A DNA stretch of 64,000 nt from Hyperoodon ampullatus. Taxonomy: Eukaryota > Chordata > Mammalia > Artiodactyla > Ziphiidae. Positions within the stretch are counted from its first letter, which is position 1, and every line of letters begins with the position of its first letter. Both the position numbers and the translations under genes were made by a program. Under the pieces are notes generated by a model. That model had not been told where the DNA came from, searched no databases, and saw only the letters and a list, made by a program, of their open reading frames with translations. The stretch is taken from assembly GCA_949752795.1 (NCBI GenBank), contig OX457056.1, positions 176,910,428-176,974,427 of the forward strand. The letters are read 5' to 3'. This document shows positions 30,530-41,057 of the stretch, in pieces.

Positions 30530-31700
30530 CATCTAAAACAAAAGACTATACAAAGATTGAAAATTGAAAGTAAAAGAATGGGAAGAAATATAACATGCAA
30601 ATACTAAAAAAAAGAAAGATGACATAGATTTTTAATATTAGATGAAGTAGACTTTAAGGTAAATGGCATTACTAAACATAAAGAGGAATACTTCATAATG
30701 ATAAAAGACTCAATTCACCAGGAAAATATAATAATTCTAAATTTGTATACACCAAATAATATAATTTCAAAATACATAAGTCAAAACTGATAAAAGGAAA
30801 AATAGATAAATCTATAGTCATTTTGAGATATTACAGAACACCTTTTAGGAACTAATAGGTCAAATTAACACAAAAAATTAGTAAAGATTAAGAAACACTA
30901 TGTTTAGTAAACTTGACCTAATGGACGTTCATAGAGCCCTGTACCCAACAACTGCAGAGCCACACATTCTTTTCAAGGTCACGTGGAACATTTACCAGAA
31001 TTGACTATATCCTGGGTCATAAAACAAGTCACAACAGATTTCAAAGCAGTAAAATCCTGCAGAGTACCTCATCTGACACAATGCAACTAAGCTAAGAATC
31101 AATAACAAAAACAAGGTTATTTGGAAATTAAGCAATATTGTAAGTACTTCATACACCAAAGAAAATGTTATAATAGAAATTAGTATTTTGAACTGAACGA
31201 TAACAAAAATACCACATATCAAGGCTTATGGGAAGAAGCTAAAACCATGCTTGGGAGAAACATATGACTCTAAAAGCAAAAGAGGGGACTTCCCTGGTGA
31301 TCCAGTGGTTAAGACTCTGTGCTCCCAATGCAGGGGGCCCAGGTTTGATCCCTGGTCAAGGAACTAGATTCCTCATGTGGCAATGAAGATCCCACATGCC
31401 GCACTAAAGATCCCGTGTGCCGCAACTAAGACCCGGCACAGCCAAAATAAATAATTTTTTTTTTAAAAAAAGCAAAAGGGAGGGGGCATGGAAGGAAAAA
31501 ACATATAGTAGAAAGGAAGAAAAAAAAGCTAAACCTTTCTTAGCTTTTATCTCAAGAATTAGTAAAACGATAGAAAATAAACTTGAAGAAAATAGAAGGA
31601 AAGAAATAATAACAGTAAGACTGGAAATTAAGGAAATAGAAAACAAAGAGAGGATTAGCAAAAGCAATAGTGGTTTCTATGAAAAAACTAAGGATGAGGT
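30530..31700 (+). repeat. Old L1 ORF2 fragment, split by a SINE
   Basis: Degenerate L1 ORF2 (endonuclease into pre-RT region): CTAAATTTGTATACACCAAA, ACTATATCCTGGGTCATAAA, TGGGAAGAAGCTAAAACCAT. It resumes after the SINE with AAACTTGAAGAAAATAGAAG. Many stops. Confidence 0.8.
31283..31467 (+). repeat. CHR-1-type SINE
   Basis: Head GGACTTCCCTGGTGATCCAG, B box GGTTTGATCCC, body with two CCGCA(A)CTAA phrases, tail AAATAAATAA. Target duplication AAAAGCAAAAG at 31272-31282 and 31468-31478. Confidence 0.93.
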
Positions 31701-32029
31701 GGGAAGCAGGGTCCAGGTCCAAAGACCAGGGAAACTACAAGAATGAAGTGTGAGGGGTAGCAGGGGAAGGTAGGTACACAGCAAGTGTCCAGGGAGGGAG
31801 AGAAGGAGCCAGACTTTCAACGGGGATTTTGAGGTGAAGTGCTGTACATTCTAGAGGAAACCCCCATCCTCCATCTCCCTATGAAACACTTAGTAAAATA
31901 GTCTTTTCTTGTTAATCCATTATGGGATTGGATCTATTTTGGCGATGTCTTGAAGCACTAAATCCTGCTCTTAGCGTGGGTGAAGAGTGAAATAAAGGCA
32001 GTTCAAAAGCACCTGGTCCCTAGCTCTAA

Positions 32030-32260
32030 TAAGAGCTAACACTGAGCCCATGTGCCAGGTGCTGCTCTGAGGACTTCACCTGCAGTAGCTCATCCAATCT
32101 TCCCAGTGGCCCATGAGGCAGGTATTATTATCCTCACCCTATTTTATAACTGAAAAAGCTAAGACTCAAAGAAGCCAGGTGAGATTGCACCAATAGTCAA
32201 GGGAAATAGCCAGGATTCTGACCGTGCTGTCTGGCTCTGGAGACTGTGCTCTTAACCAAT
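32030..32260 (-). repeat. MIR SINE
   Basis: Inverted MIR: AGCTAACACTGAGCCCATGT, then GAGGCAGGTATTATTATCCT, then a diverged tail. 31700-32030 holds no recognisable element. Confidence 0.75.
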
Positions 32261-32599
32261 GCCCCCCCACCCCCATCCCCACCCAGTGTCAGAGCCAAGA
32301 GGCACTGCATGATCCATGCTTTAGATAGGTAAATATGCAGCCTCAAAGAACTATCCAATGGGATGTGGATGGAGTAACAAAAATATTGCCAGAAGGGGAG
32401 AGAGGACAGGTTGCCAAAAGCATATGATTAAATCTTAAAGCCATTAAACCTTATGGGCAGAAAAGACCCCACCATATTGGTATCAGGAGTCCTTGATGCT
32501 GAGCCCTGATAGCATCTGAAGACCCAGAAGGCACCATAGACCCTTCCACTCCACCACCACTCACAGTTCATCTATCAACAATCTTTTCATGCTTCACCC

Positions 32600-33150
32600 C
32601 AGCCCTTTCTCTCCATCTTCCCTCTGCCACCTATGCCAGGCATCTCATTAACCTTAGACAACTGCAAATACAATCCAGACTCCTTACCTTGACCTGTAAG
32701 GCCCCACAAAGTCTAGTCCCCACTAACATCAAGCGATATCTTTCCGCTCTAGCCTGTGGGCTCCCACCCCACTGACCTCCTTGCAGACCCTGGAACACAC
32801 CAAATTTTTCCTTTACAACCTCAGGACCTACCCACATGCTGTGCCTGCTGCCTTAAATGATCTTCCCCTCCTCCATTTGTATGGCTAGCTCCTACTTTTC
32901 CTTCAGTGTAAATGTCACCTCTTCTGAGAAACCTTCCTGGATCACCATATCTAAGTAAGAACTTAGTTTGAAGTAAATTGCCTATATATTCACTTAAAAT
33001 TCTTTAATGAGTTGATTGCTTGGGTAATGTCTGGAATGGAAGCTCCTGGAAGACAGGAACCATGACTATCTATTCACCTACTCTTCCAGCACTTAGCATG
33101 GTGTCTGACACATAGTAAGCATTCACCAACATTTTTGAATGAATAAATGA
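32600..33150 (+). repeat. L2 LINE 3' region
   Basis: L2 phrases in order: AATACAATCCAGACTCCTTA, GTAAATGTCACCTCTTCTGA, GAAACCTTCCTGGATCACCA, ACATAGTAAGCATTCACCAA, ending TTGAATGAATAAATG. Confidence 0.85.
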
Positions 33151-33984
33151 TAAAAATGGGTCCCAAAGATTGCTTATCATTTGGTGGTTGCTGAATGAAC
33201 CCAGATATGAAGAGAGGGGAGAGAGCAGGGACCAGAGATGAGCAGGTGACACCTCATGTGATGAGGGTATTTCAAATTAAGGAAATACTTTCCAAAGGCA
33301 AATGCAAATAGGCAAATAATGACCACATCACTTTGTCATTCCACTCACATGTGTTCTAAAAATGTTTAGGTTGGGGGAGATGACAAGTCTCACGAAGCAT
33401 GGCAGGATATGGCTGTTGTCAACCTCATTAATGAGACCTCTTAAGCAATTTGAAGCAAAATAACTTCCACACCAATGTCAAGCTTCAAAGAGCAGTTGGA
33501 AGGAGGAAGTGAGGGAGTAGTAGAATCAGTAACTAGGTTGCTCAGAAAAGTCTCCTGTGATTAGAAAAAGAAAAAAATGTCATAATTACATTTTGCTAAG
33601 GCTCAGAATTCAGAGATCCTGGTCTCACCTTCATCTCTATTTCAGATGGAGAAAGATGAAATAAAAGTAGATGTGGATGTAGCAGAAGGTAATTGAAGAC
33701 CTTCTCTGGGATGAGTAAAGCAATTCTCTCTCCAGAGGGAGGAGGGATGGGTAGAGAAAGCTTCTTCCAAGCAATAAAACTGCGAGATGGTTACAGTTCC
33801 TGCAAAAGCAGGAGCCAAGAGGAAAGCTGTGGGAGACTTGTCAGGAGTCTGTGAACTGGCCCAGAGCCTGGGGCTCGCTGACACTTGAAAGAGAGTAATG
33901 AGAGTTTCAGAGGCCCTTGACTTAGAGTGATGGCGGTTGGGGGAACAGTGATAAAGGGAAGTGAGTGGCTGGTGGTCAAGTAAT

Positions 33985-34200
33985 GGTGAGGAAGTGGCCT
34001 CTGGAATCAGGCAGATGGAGTTCAGAGCCTGGTTCCTCCTTTTCCTCCAGCATAAATTTGGGCAAATTACCCAATCTCTCTAGACCCCAGCTCCCTCCTC
34101 TGTGAAAGGAATCTAATAATAGTGAGGGGAAGGCAATGACAGATGTAAAGGGCTCAGCCCAGCGCTGGCACCAAGGGAGCACTCAGCAAATGGGAGACCC
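33985..34200 (+). repeat. MIR SINE
   Basis: Sense MIR: CAGAGCCTGGTTCCTCC, GGGCAAATTACCCAATCTCT, CTCCTCTGTGAAAGGAA, ending near the GGAGCACTCAGCAAATG 3' phrase. 33160-33980 is unassigned. Confidence 0.75.
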
Positions 34201-34349
34201 TGATCTCTGCTGTTGCAGCTAGTAGTGGCCATGGTAGTGAGTCAGTCACTTGACCCTGGGTGTGGAGAGTGTGGACTGGCTCGTACAGCTTCTTTCTCAT
34301 GGGCCTTACCGGAAGCTGGACAATTACGAAATACATTCTCCAGACTCCC

Positions 34350-34795
34350 AACTAGCACTCTAGAAACAAACTAAGTTTAGCCAATTAGCTGTACTTGTGT
34401 GAGACTTAGAAGATGGAGGGCATTTCCTGCTTCTTTTGACTGTTTCTTGTCACTGGCAAGCAAGGCAGTAGACACATGAAATTTCTGGCCTTTCAGAATC
34501 CATTCTTTAGTCTCCTGGGTATCCAGAGGCAGTGTGACCTTGATACTAGGAACACAGTCTCAGCTCTGGGTTCTTGACATCAGTAGCCATAGCAATGGCC
34601 CCAGAGGTGGTATCTTCCTTGGCAGGTCAGTTCTGCAGTATTCTGGAACGCATTTCTAGAGGCCCAGTCTAGGGCCTACACCCCTAGAACTCCCAATGAT
34701 TTTGTAAACACCTTATTCTCTATATTAAGTCCCTTAACAGTTAAAATATCTAGAGGCATGTCTGCTTCCTGCACTCAATCCTGACTAGTACACTA
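34350..34795 (+). repeat. Possible MaLR-type LTR
   Basis: The end region resembles MaLR 3' ends (TTCTCTATATTAAGTCCCTT, then CCTGACTAGTACA). Family uncertain. 34800-35750 is unassigned. Confidence 0.35.
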
Positions 34796-35754
34796 GATGT
34801 TTGCATTTCTTTCTTTCACAATCTCAATTGTTATCACATTTTTCATGACTGAAAAAAAAATGTCTTTAAAGCATCATCCACTTTACCTGGTAATATTATT
34901 TTCCCTGAGTTATTCACACCTACAGGAAGATTGACCAATTACCCCATCCCTATGTAACTAAGCCTGAGGCATTGTCATCCCCTGGTGACAGCTGCCCAGA
35001 TTGCTACTGTGATGCTGGAGAGGGAATAATCAGAGTCAGAAAATCAGAGTAGAGCAGACTTCACATTCCCAAACCAAGAAAGGGGAGCCCAATCCATACT
35101 GATGTGCTCATGGAATATTGAAAATGGAGACGCTGACAGAGGAGAATTTCTCCAGTATTGCCCAAGAGAGATGGAGCACTGATGACTCAATATGAGTCTT
35201 TCCGTCAGCTTGACAGATTTAGCTTTTTCATTGAGAATGACTCACCATCCCTCATTGGTGACTGTATTACTTAAAAATAGCCACTCCCTTTGCAATGGAC
35301 TCAAATCATTTTCAGAAGAAGGCAGGAAATAAACACACTCTGCAACCCTTTCATCTTAACTAGGTTTCCCTATTGATAAAGGATCACGCTGCCCATCTGA
35401 CACCTGTGCTGGTGTGGTTGTAACTTCTCTATCACCCTCAACACTAATGAGTTAGCATTCTAGAGTTTTCTTCAGCTTTTTGTGAGTCTGTAATCATTTT
35501 ATCAATGATTCAATTTTACAGAGCCTGAAAACTGTTCTACAGAGAAGTGAGAATAGTTTGTGAACCTGTAGATCTGAGTCAAAATCTGAGCTCATCTCTA
35601 TGAGAAGCCCATTAACCCTGAGACCTTCTTCTACCCCCCAAAGCCCAACTTGCATTCTCAAGTGGACCAACATACACTTTTTGTTCAATTCTTAATTATC
35701 TGCATGTGGCATATTCAACACCATTTATTTTCATTCCCTTAGGAGACTAACTGA

Positions 35755-35902
35755 AAAGGCCAGGCTCTTGAGTTCAAGAGATATGGGTTCAAATCCTGGT
35801 CTTTGGCTTCCTGGCTCTGTGATCTTGGACAAGTTACTTTACATCTCTGCATTTCATTTTCCTAATTTGTAAAAGGAAGCAATAAGAATACCTACTTTTA
35901 AT
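35755..35902 (+). repeat. MIR SINE
   Basis: GGGTTCAAATCCTGGTCTTT, then GATCTTGGACAAGTTACTTT, with the MIR core order. It is joined directly to the L1 that follows. Confidence 0.7.
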
Positions 35903-36344
35903 GCAGATGGCCAACAGGCACCTGAAAAGATGTTCAGCATCACTAATCATCAGGGAAATGCATATCAGAACCACCATGAGATATCACCTCACACCTATCA
36001 GAATGGCTATGGTCAAAAAGAATACAAATAACAAACATTGGCAAGGATGTGGAGAAAAGGGAACCCTCTTACACTGTTGGTGGGAATGTAAATTGGTGCA
36101 GCCACTGTGGGGAAAATGTATGGAGGTTTCTCAAAAAAACTAAAAATAGAACTACCATATTACCCAGCAATTCCACTCCTGGATATATATCTGAAAAAAA
36201 ACAAAAACACTAATTCGAAAAGATACATGCGCCCCAATGTACATAGCAGCATTATTTACAATTGCCAAGATATGGAAGCAACCTAAGTGTCCATCAACAG
36301 ATGAATGGATAAGGAAAATGTGGTGTGTGTGTGTGTTTATATGT

Positions 36345-36376
<32 letters not shown>

Positions 36377-36450
36377 ACACACAATGGGATACTACTCAGC
36401 CATAAAAAAGAATGAAATTTTGCCATTTGCAGCAACATGAATGGACTTGA
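35903..36450 (+). repeat. L1 3' end fragment
   Basis: Parallel to the copy at 11250-12225: GCAGATGGCCAACAGGCACC, CTGTTGGTGGGAATGTAAAT, ATACTACTCAGCCATAAAAA. It ends near CAGCAACATGAATGGACTTG without the 3' UTR. A GT/CA microsatellite has expanded inside it at 36321-36382. Confidence 0.85.
36321..36382. repeat. Back-to-back (GT)n and (AC)n microsatellite
   Basis: A GT run, then TTTATATGT, then a long AC run with one AT interruption. The two halves are complementary and could fold. Confidence 0.9.
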
Positions 36451-36804
36451 AATTGAAATTATTTGCTGGATGTCACAGGAATGCAAAGATGAGCAAGCCA
36501 CAATCAAAACCCTTTAGAAATATCTGATCTAGTAAGGGAGGATGCAACCTGCATATAGGTAACATAAGAGTCTGGATGAGATGTGCCATATAACTCAAGA
36601 TCCCATCCAATTTAGACAACAAGCTTAAGTAGGACTTATCATTTGAAAGTGGAACAGGTCTCTGTCCAAAGATAGGTAGAAGGAGTGTTCCAGGAGGAGG
36701 GCAGTAAATGAGTAATAGTGCAGAGATAAAAATAAGCCTGATAGGCCTTTTGGTGGGTAAGGGAGTGGACCTTAAAGGCCAACTTGAACTTGAATAGTCA
36801 GTTT

Positions 36805-37265
36805 GCAAAAGCAGCCACAAATGCTTCCCCCTTCAGCATCCACAACGTAGGTAATTCTATCCCACACTGACACTGAACTTGATCATGCAGCTTGCTTTGA
36901 CCAGTGGGATGGATGGTAGCAAATGTGATTCAGGTAGAGTCATGAAGAGAGCTTGCACATGTGGGCTGACCCATGCTGCACATGGAAACTTTCTGCTGCC
37001 ACATGAACAAACCTGCTTTAGTCATTTGGATGGTGATGAGAAACATGTGGTCCAGTTCTCTCCATTGCACAAGTCAACAGTCAGCACTGGTAGGGGAACA
37101 GCAACCTAGCTCCCTGCAGCTGGCCATAGATCCAAGAGCGAGCCCAGTCAACACCAGCAAGGGAATCACCCAGCTGGGCCCAAGCCAAAGAACTGTGAGC
37201 ACAGTAATGGTTGTTGTTTTAAGCCACTGCATTTGGCGTGGTTTGTTAAACAGCAAAAGCCTGCT
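36805..37265 (+). repeat. MLT1-type (MaLR) LTR
   Basis: 3' end reads GTTGTTTTAAGCCACTGCAT, then GGCGTGGTTTGTTAAACAGC, the same signature as the LTR at 17000-17545. 36450-36800 is unassigned. Confidence 0.75.
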
Positions 37266-37469
37266 GATAATGGGAGCCATTCAAAGGTGGAGGCAGGTGA
37301 GCAAATATGACATGCTATCCAGATAGACATATAGTTAGGAAATTGTAGGCTCATCGTAAATATTAGATTAAGCAAAATAATTATTAATGTAAATTTGCTT
37401 CAAAATAAAGAAGTTGATGAGTGATTATAGAGTGTGGAAGATAGTAATTCATGATACTCCACACTCTTG

Positions 37470-37647
37470 CTACTTAAGATGTTGTCTGTGGACCAGAGGC
37501 AGATGTTGTCTGTGGACCTGGAGCTTATTGGAAATACAGAATTTCCTGTGGAGCTAGGCTCCCCACCAAACCTGTTGAATCAGATATGAATTTCAACAAC
37601 ACCCCCAGGTGATTCTTTGTCACTATTAAAGTTTGAGAACCACTAGC
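37470..37647 (-). repeat. MER20-like hAT element
   Basis: Plus strand carries GGAGCTTATTGGAAATACAG, CTGTTGAATCAGA, CCCCCAGGTGATTC and the terminal GTTTGAGAACCACTAG. This agrees with the reverse complement of MER20, a short non-autonomous hAT transposon. Confidence 0.65.
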
Positions 37648-37705
37648 CTATCCTAAATATGCAAACTGAATCCACATTGGGCACTCACCTAGTCTTTCCT
37701 ATTCT

Positions 37706-37765
37706 GAAGGTATACTAAAGCATCTAAAGATATTTTTATTCCTTTAGATGCTTTAGTATACCTTC
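37706..37765. repeat. Perfect 24-bp inverted repeat, 12-nt loop
   Basis: Arms 37706-37729 and 37742-37765 are exact reverse complements (GAAGGTATACTAAAGCATCT with 4 more bases in the left arm). The spacer is ATATTTTTATTC. It belongs to no repeat family I recognise. Confidence 0.95.
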
Positions 37766-37879
37766 CTGGCTGCCTGCTTCCTACTGTAGCTTTAGTTAAA
37801 AACAAAACACACACATACACACACACAAAACCCCACCTATCCTTTGAAGTTGTATCATCAAAAAGCCATGTGTGTGGGG

Positions 37880-38082
37880 GCTTCCCTGGTGGCGCAGTGG
37901 TTGAGAGTCCGCCTGCCGATGCAGGGGACACGGGTTCGTGCCCCGGTCCGGGAAGATCCCACATGCCGCAGAGCGGCTGGGCCCGTGAGCCATGGCCGCT
38001 GAGCCTGTGCGTCCAGAGCCTGTGCTCCGCAACGGGAGAGGCCACAGCAGTGAGAGGCCAGCGTACCGCAAAAAAAAAAAAG
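37880..38082 (+). repeat. CHR SINE, short form
   Basis: Complete, with a 12-A tail. No clear target duplication was found next to the CA-rich left flank. Confidence 0.93.
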
Positions 38083-38495
38083 AATTAAGCTCTTAAGAAA
38101 CTTCTAGGCATTTATGATGACCACATTTTATAGAACACATCTCTCTCACCACCTCCACACACATACCTGTCTCCATTCCCAGTGTTTCTTTTATGTGGAG
38201 CTAACTCTCCTGGCTCTCTCCAGCCCCTTACTCACTCCTCCCCCTTCCCTCAGCCAGGACTTCCTTTCCTTCCCTTTGGGGAGCCTGCCCTGGGCCAGAG
38301 CGCATTATGGTTAAGTCTGGTTAATTCTGGATGTGTACGGGAAGCCCATTTGGCAGTGTCTCTAACCTGGACTTTATCAGTGATAAAGAGGATATTCGGT
38401 CCCTATCTGCCTCATCCTTTGTCTTATTTCTTAATTGGTTCAAAACCTGGATAGGGAGTGCAGTTTTATTCGTTGGGCCCTACTCAAAGTTCCCA

Positions 38496-38501
<6 letters not shown>

Positions 38502-38526
<25 letters not shown>
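38502..38526. repeat. (AC)n microsatellite
   Basis: About 12 AC units, directly followed by the T tract of an inverted SINE. Confidence 0.9.
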
Positions 38527-38528
38527 GG

Positions 38529-38735
38529 CTTTTTCTTTTTTTTTTTTTCTTTATGCTGTACGCGGGCTTCTCACTGCTGCGGTCTCTCCCGTTGTGGAGC
38601 ACAGGCTCCGGACGCACAGACTCAGCAGCCATGGCTCACGGGCCCAGCCGCCCCGTGGCATGTGGGATCCTCCCAGACCGGGGCACGAACCCACAACCCC
38701 ACATCGGCAGGTGGACTCCCAGCCACTGCGCCAAG
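38529..38735 (-). repeat. CHR SINE, head slightly truncated
   Basis: Inverted copy. The tRNA-like head stops at CACTGCGCCA and lacks the usual CCAGGGAAGCCC end. Confidence 0.9.
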
Positions 38736-38954
38736 AGCTGAATTCTTTAGAAATGATCTTTAATGATGATTGATTGATGGTGCCAAAACTGAGGCGAAAG
38801 AAAAGCAATGTAGATTTAGGGGGAACAGGACTTTATTTATGAAGATTGATATTTGACCCAGGAGTGGAGAGAACCATCAATGACTTCTATGTTACCCCAT
38901 GACCTTGAGTTGCCCTAAGACACTATTATTACTATTAATAATGATCATGATAAC

Positions 38955-39185
38955 AATGGTTAAGCTTTTTGAGCTCTTACTGTGTGCCAAGTACTGAACT
39001 ATAAGAACAATATTTTATTTAAGCCTCATAACAAGCCAGTGAGGTTGGTATTTTTATTACCAGTGTTCTCATTTTATGGATGAGGAAATCAATACTTAGA
39101 AAGGTTAGTAACTCACCCAAGGTCATACAACTAGTAAGTGGTAGAGTGAGGATTCAAACCCAGGTCACCAGTTTTATGGTCATCT
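38955..39185 (-). repeat. MIR SINE
   Basis: Inverted MIR: CTTACTGTGTGCCAAGTACT, ATTTTATGGATGAGGAAATC, CAAGGTCATACAACTAGTAA, ending TTCAAACCCAGG. Confidence 0.8.
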
Positions 39186-39229
39186 AGATCTATTCTTTTC
39201 TTTTTATTATTAAAAAGAAATTAAATTTT

Positions 39230-39700
39230 TATTATTTCTGTTCAAGTGTAATACATTTGTGGCATAGTCCCCCCAAATTAGAAAATACAGATTTTAAAAA
39301 AGAGGAGAAATTAAGAATCACCTATAATTTTCCAGAGAAGGATAACCACTATTAAAATTGTTGTATATACCCATCCTGTCTCTCTTCTGTGCACATATTT
39401 ACTATTCTTGTTGATGTTTTATAAAAGAGGAAATATACTGTATAGGTTTCATTACCTGCTTTTCATGCTTAACAATGCATTATAAACATTTTCCATGTAG
39501 TTCTAAATCATGTTTTCTTCTACAATACTATTTTGAACATCACATTTTATTCTGCTGTATGAATCCATCATAATGTATTACATTTAAGCAATCTCCTATT
39601 ATACCTTATTTAGGTTGTTAAAATATTTTCACTGTTGTAAGCAACTCTGATGAACATTTTCGTGGCATCATCTTTGCATGCATACTTTTTTTAGTCACTA
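39230..39700. repeat. Old LINE-like interspersed repeat (family not assigned)
   Basis: Shares diagnostic phrases with 61330-61625 plus 62310-62540 (GATAACCACTATTAAAATTG here, GATAGCCACTGTTAACTACA there). Mammal-wide text I cannot name safely. Confidence 0.5.
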
Positions 39701-39984
39701 GTTTTGTTTATCCCAAAGCCATTTCTTCTCCCAGTTTTTCCTCCTAAGGGAACCTCCATTTTTAGAAGTTAGAAGAGAGATGTCCTTTGATCTAGACAAC
39801 TTTCCTCAACCCCTGTTGCAGTTGAGTGTGGCCATGTGACTGAGTTCTTGCCAATGGGATGTAAGTGAAAGTGATCAGACTGTTGCCTAGTCAAATCTCG
39901 AAGAAGTAGCTGTGCTTCTCCCATTCTCTCTGTACCCATCCTCTAGAGAGGTGCAATGGCAACTATGCACAGCCTTAGAGAGTG

Positions 39985-40480
39985 GCTGTATTATTTAGGG
40001 CTCTCCAGAGAAACAGAACTAATAGGATATATAGAGAGAAAGAGATTTACTATCAGGAATTGGCTCACATGATTATGGGAGCTGAAAATCCTGAGATCTG
40101 CAGATGGCAAGCTGGAGATCCAGGGGAACCAGTAGTACAGTTCTAGTCCAAGTCCAAAGGCCTAAGAACCAGGAGAGCCAATGGTGTAAATTTCAGTCCA
40201 CATCTGAGTCCAAAGACAGGAGAAAACCAATGTCCCGGCTCAAAGAGAGTCAGGCAGAGAGAAGGAATTCTTTCTTATTCAGCCTTTTATTTTGTTCAGT
40301 CCTTCAACAGATTGGATAAGGACTGACCACACTGGGGAGGGCAATCTGCTTTGCTCAGTCTCCTGATTCAAATATAATCTCATCCAGAAACACCCTCAGA
40401 CACACCCAGAGATAATGTTTAACCAAATCACTAGGCATCCCATGACCCAGTCCAGTTGACACATAAAATTAACCATCAAA
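39985..40480. repeat. Old interspersed repeat, probably LTR-derived (not assigned)
   Basis: Begins TTATTTAGGGCTCTCCAGAG, then AACAGAACTAATAGGATATA, and ends CAGTTGACACATAAAATTAA. This text is common to mammal genomes; I do not recall the family name. Confidence 0.5.
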
Positions 40481-40820
40481 GTGGCAAAGTCACAAGATGA
40501 AAAGAGTGTGGGTGACTTGATTGCCAATTGGAGGAGAAATACTTGCTATATAGAAGATCTTCCTTGAACTCTTCTTTGGATAAAAAATAAACTTTTATTA
40601 TATTGGAGCCATGGTAGCTCCCTGTACTTTTTTTTTCAGTTTCCTGCAAATCTATAATTATTTCAAAATCAAAAGTTTTAAAAACTTGGGCAGAAATGAT
40701 GCCTATGGTTGTAGAAACAATATGGATGGAAAAGGAAGCTCTGAACTGGGGGGTGGGAGGTGAGGAGGTGGGGGAATGGCCACTGCACCTGGGCCACTAG
40801 AGGAAGTGCAGTCTTCCCTG

Positions 40821-41057
40821 AGCAGGGCAGCGGGGAGGATACCTGTCTGGGAAGGAAGCCCAAGATATTGAATTTATTTTCATTTTCTTAACAAATACCT
40901 GAAAGAGTTCTTGCCTGTGTATCAGCCAAGCTGAGGGCTTTTTCTGTTCCCGTGAAAAGTTATAATTCTACTCTCACTGTTCAATCTCTTCTTCTTTCAA
41001 AGTATGTTAATGTTTTGGATTTGGTTTGTTTTTTATCTTTGTTCTAGATCTACCTAG
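40821..41057 (+). repeat. Source copy of a 237-bp direct duplication
   Basis: Aligns without gaps to 44412-44648, with about 9 mismatches in 237 bases. Flanks are unrelated to those of the second copy. Confidence 0.95.

Noticed and set aside
38502..38526. CRISPR or satellite array
   Set aside because: Only simple dinucleotide runs and dispersed repeats occur; there are no regular repeat-spacer units.
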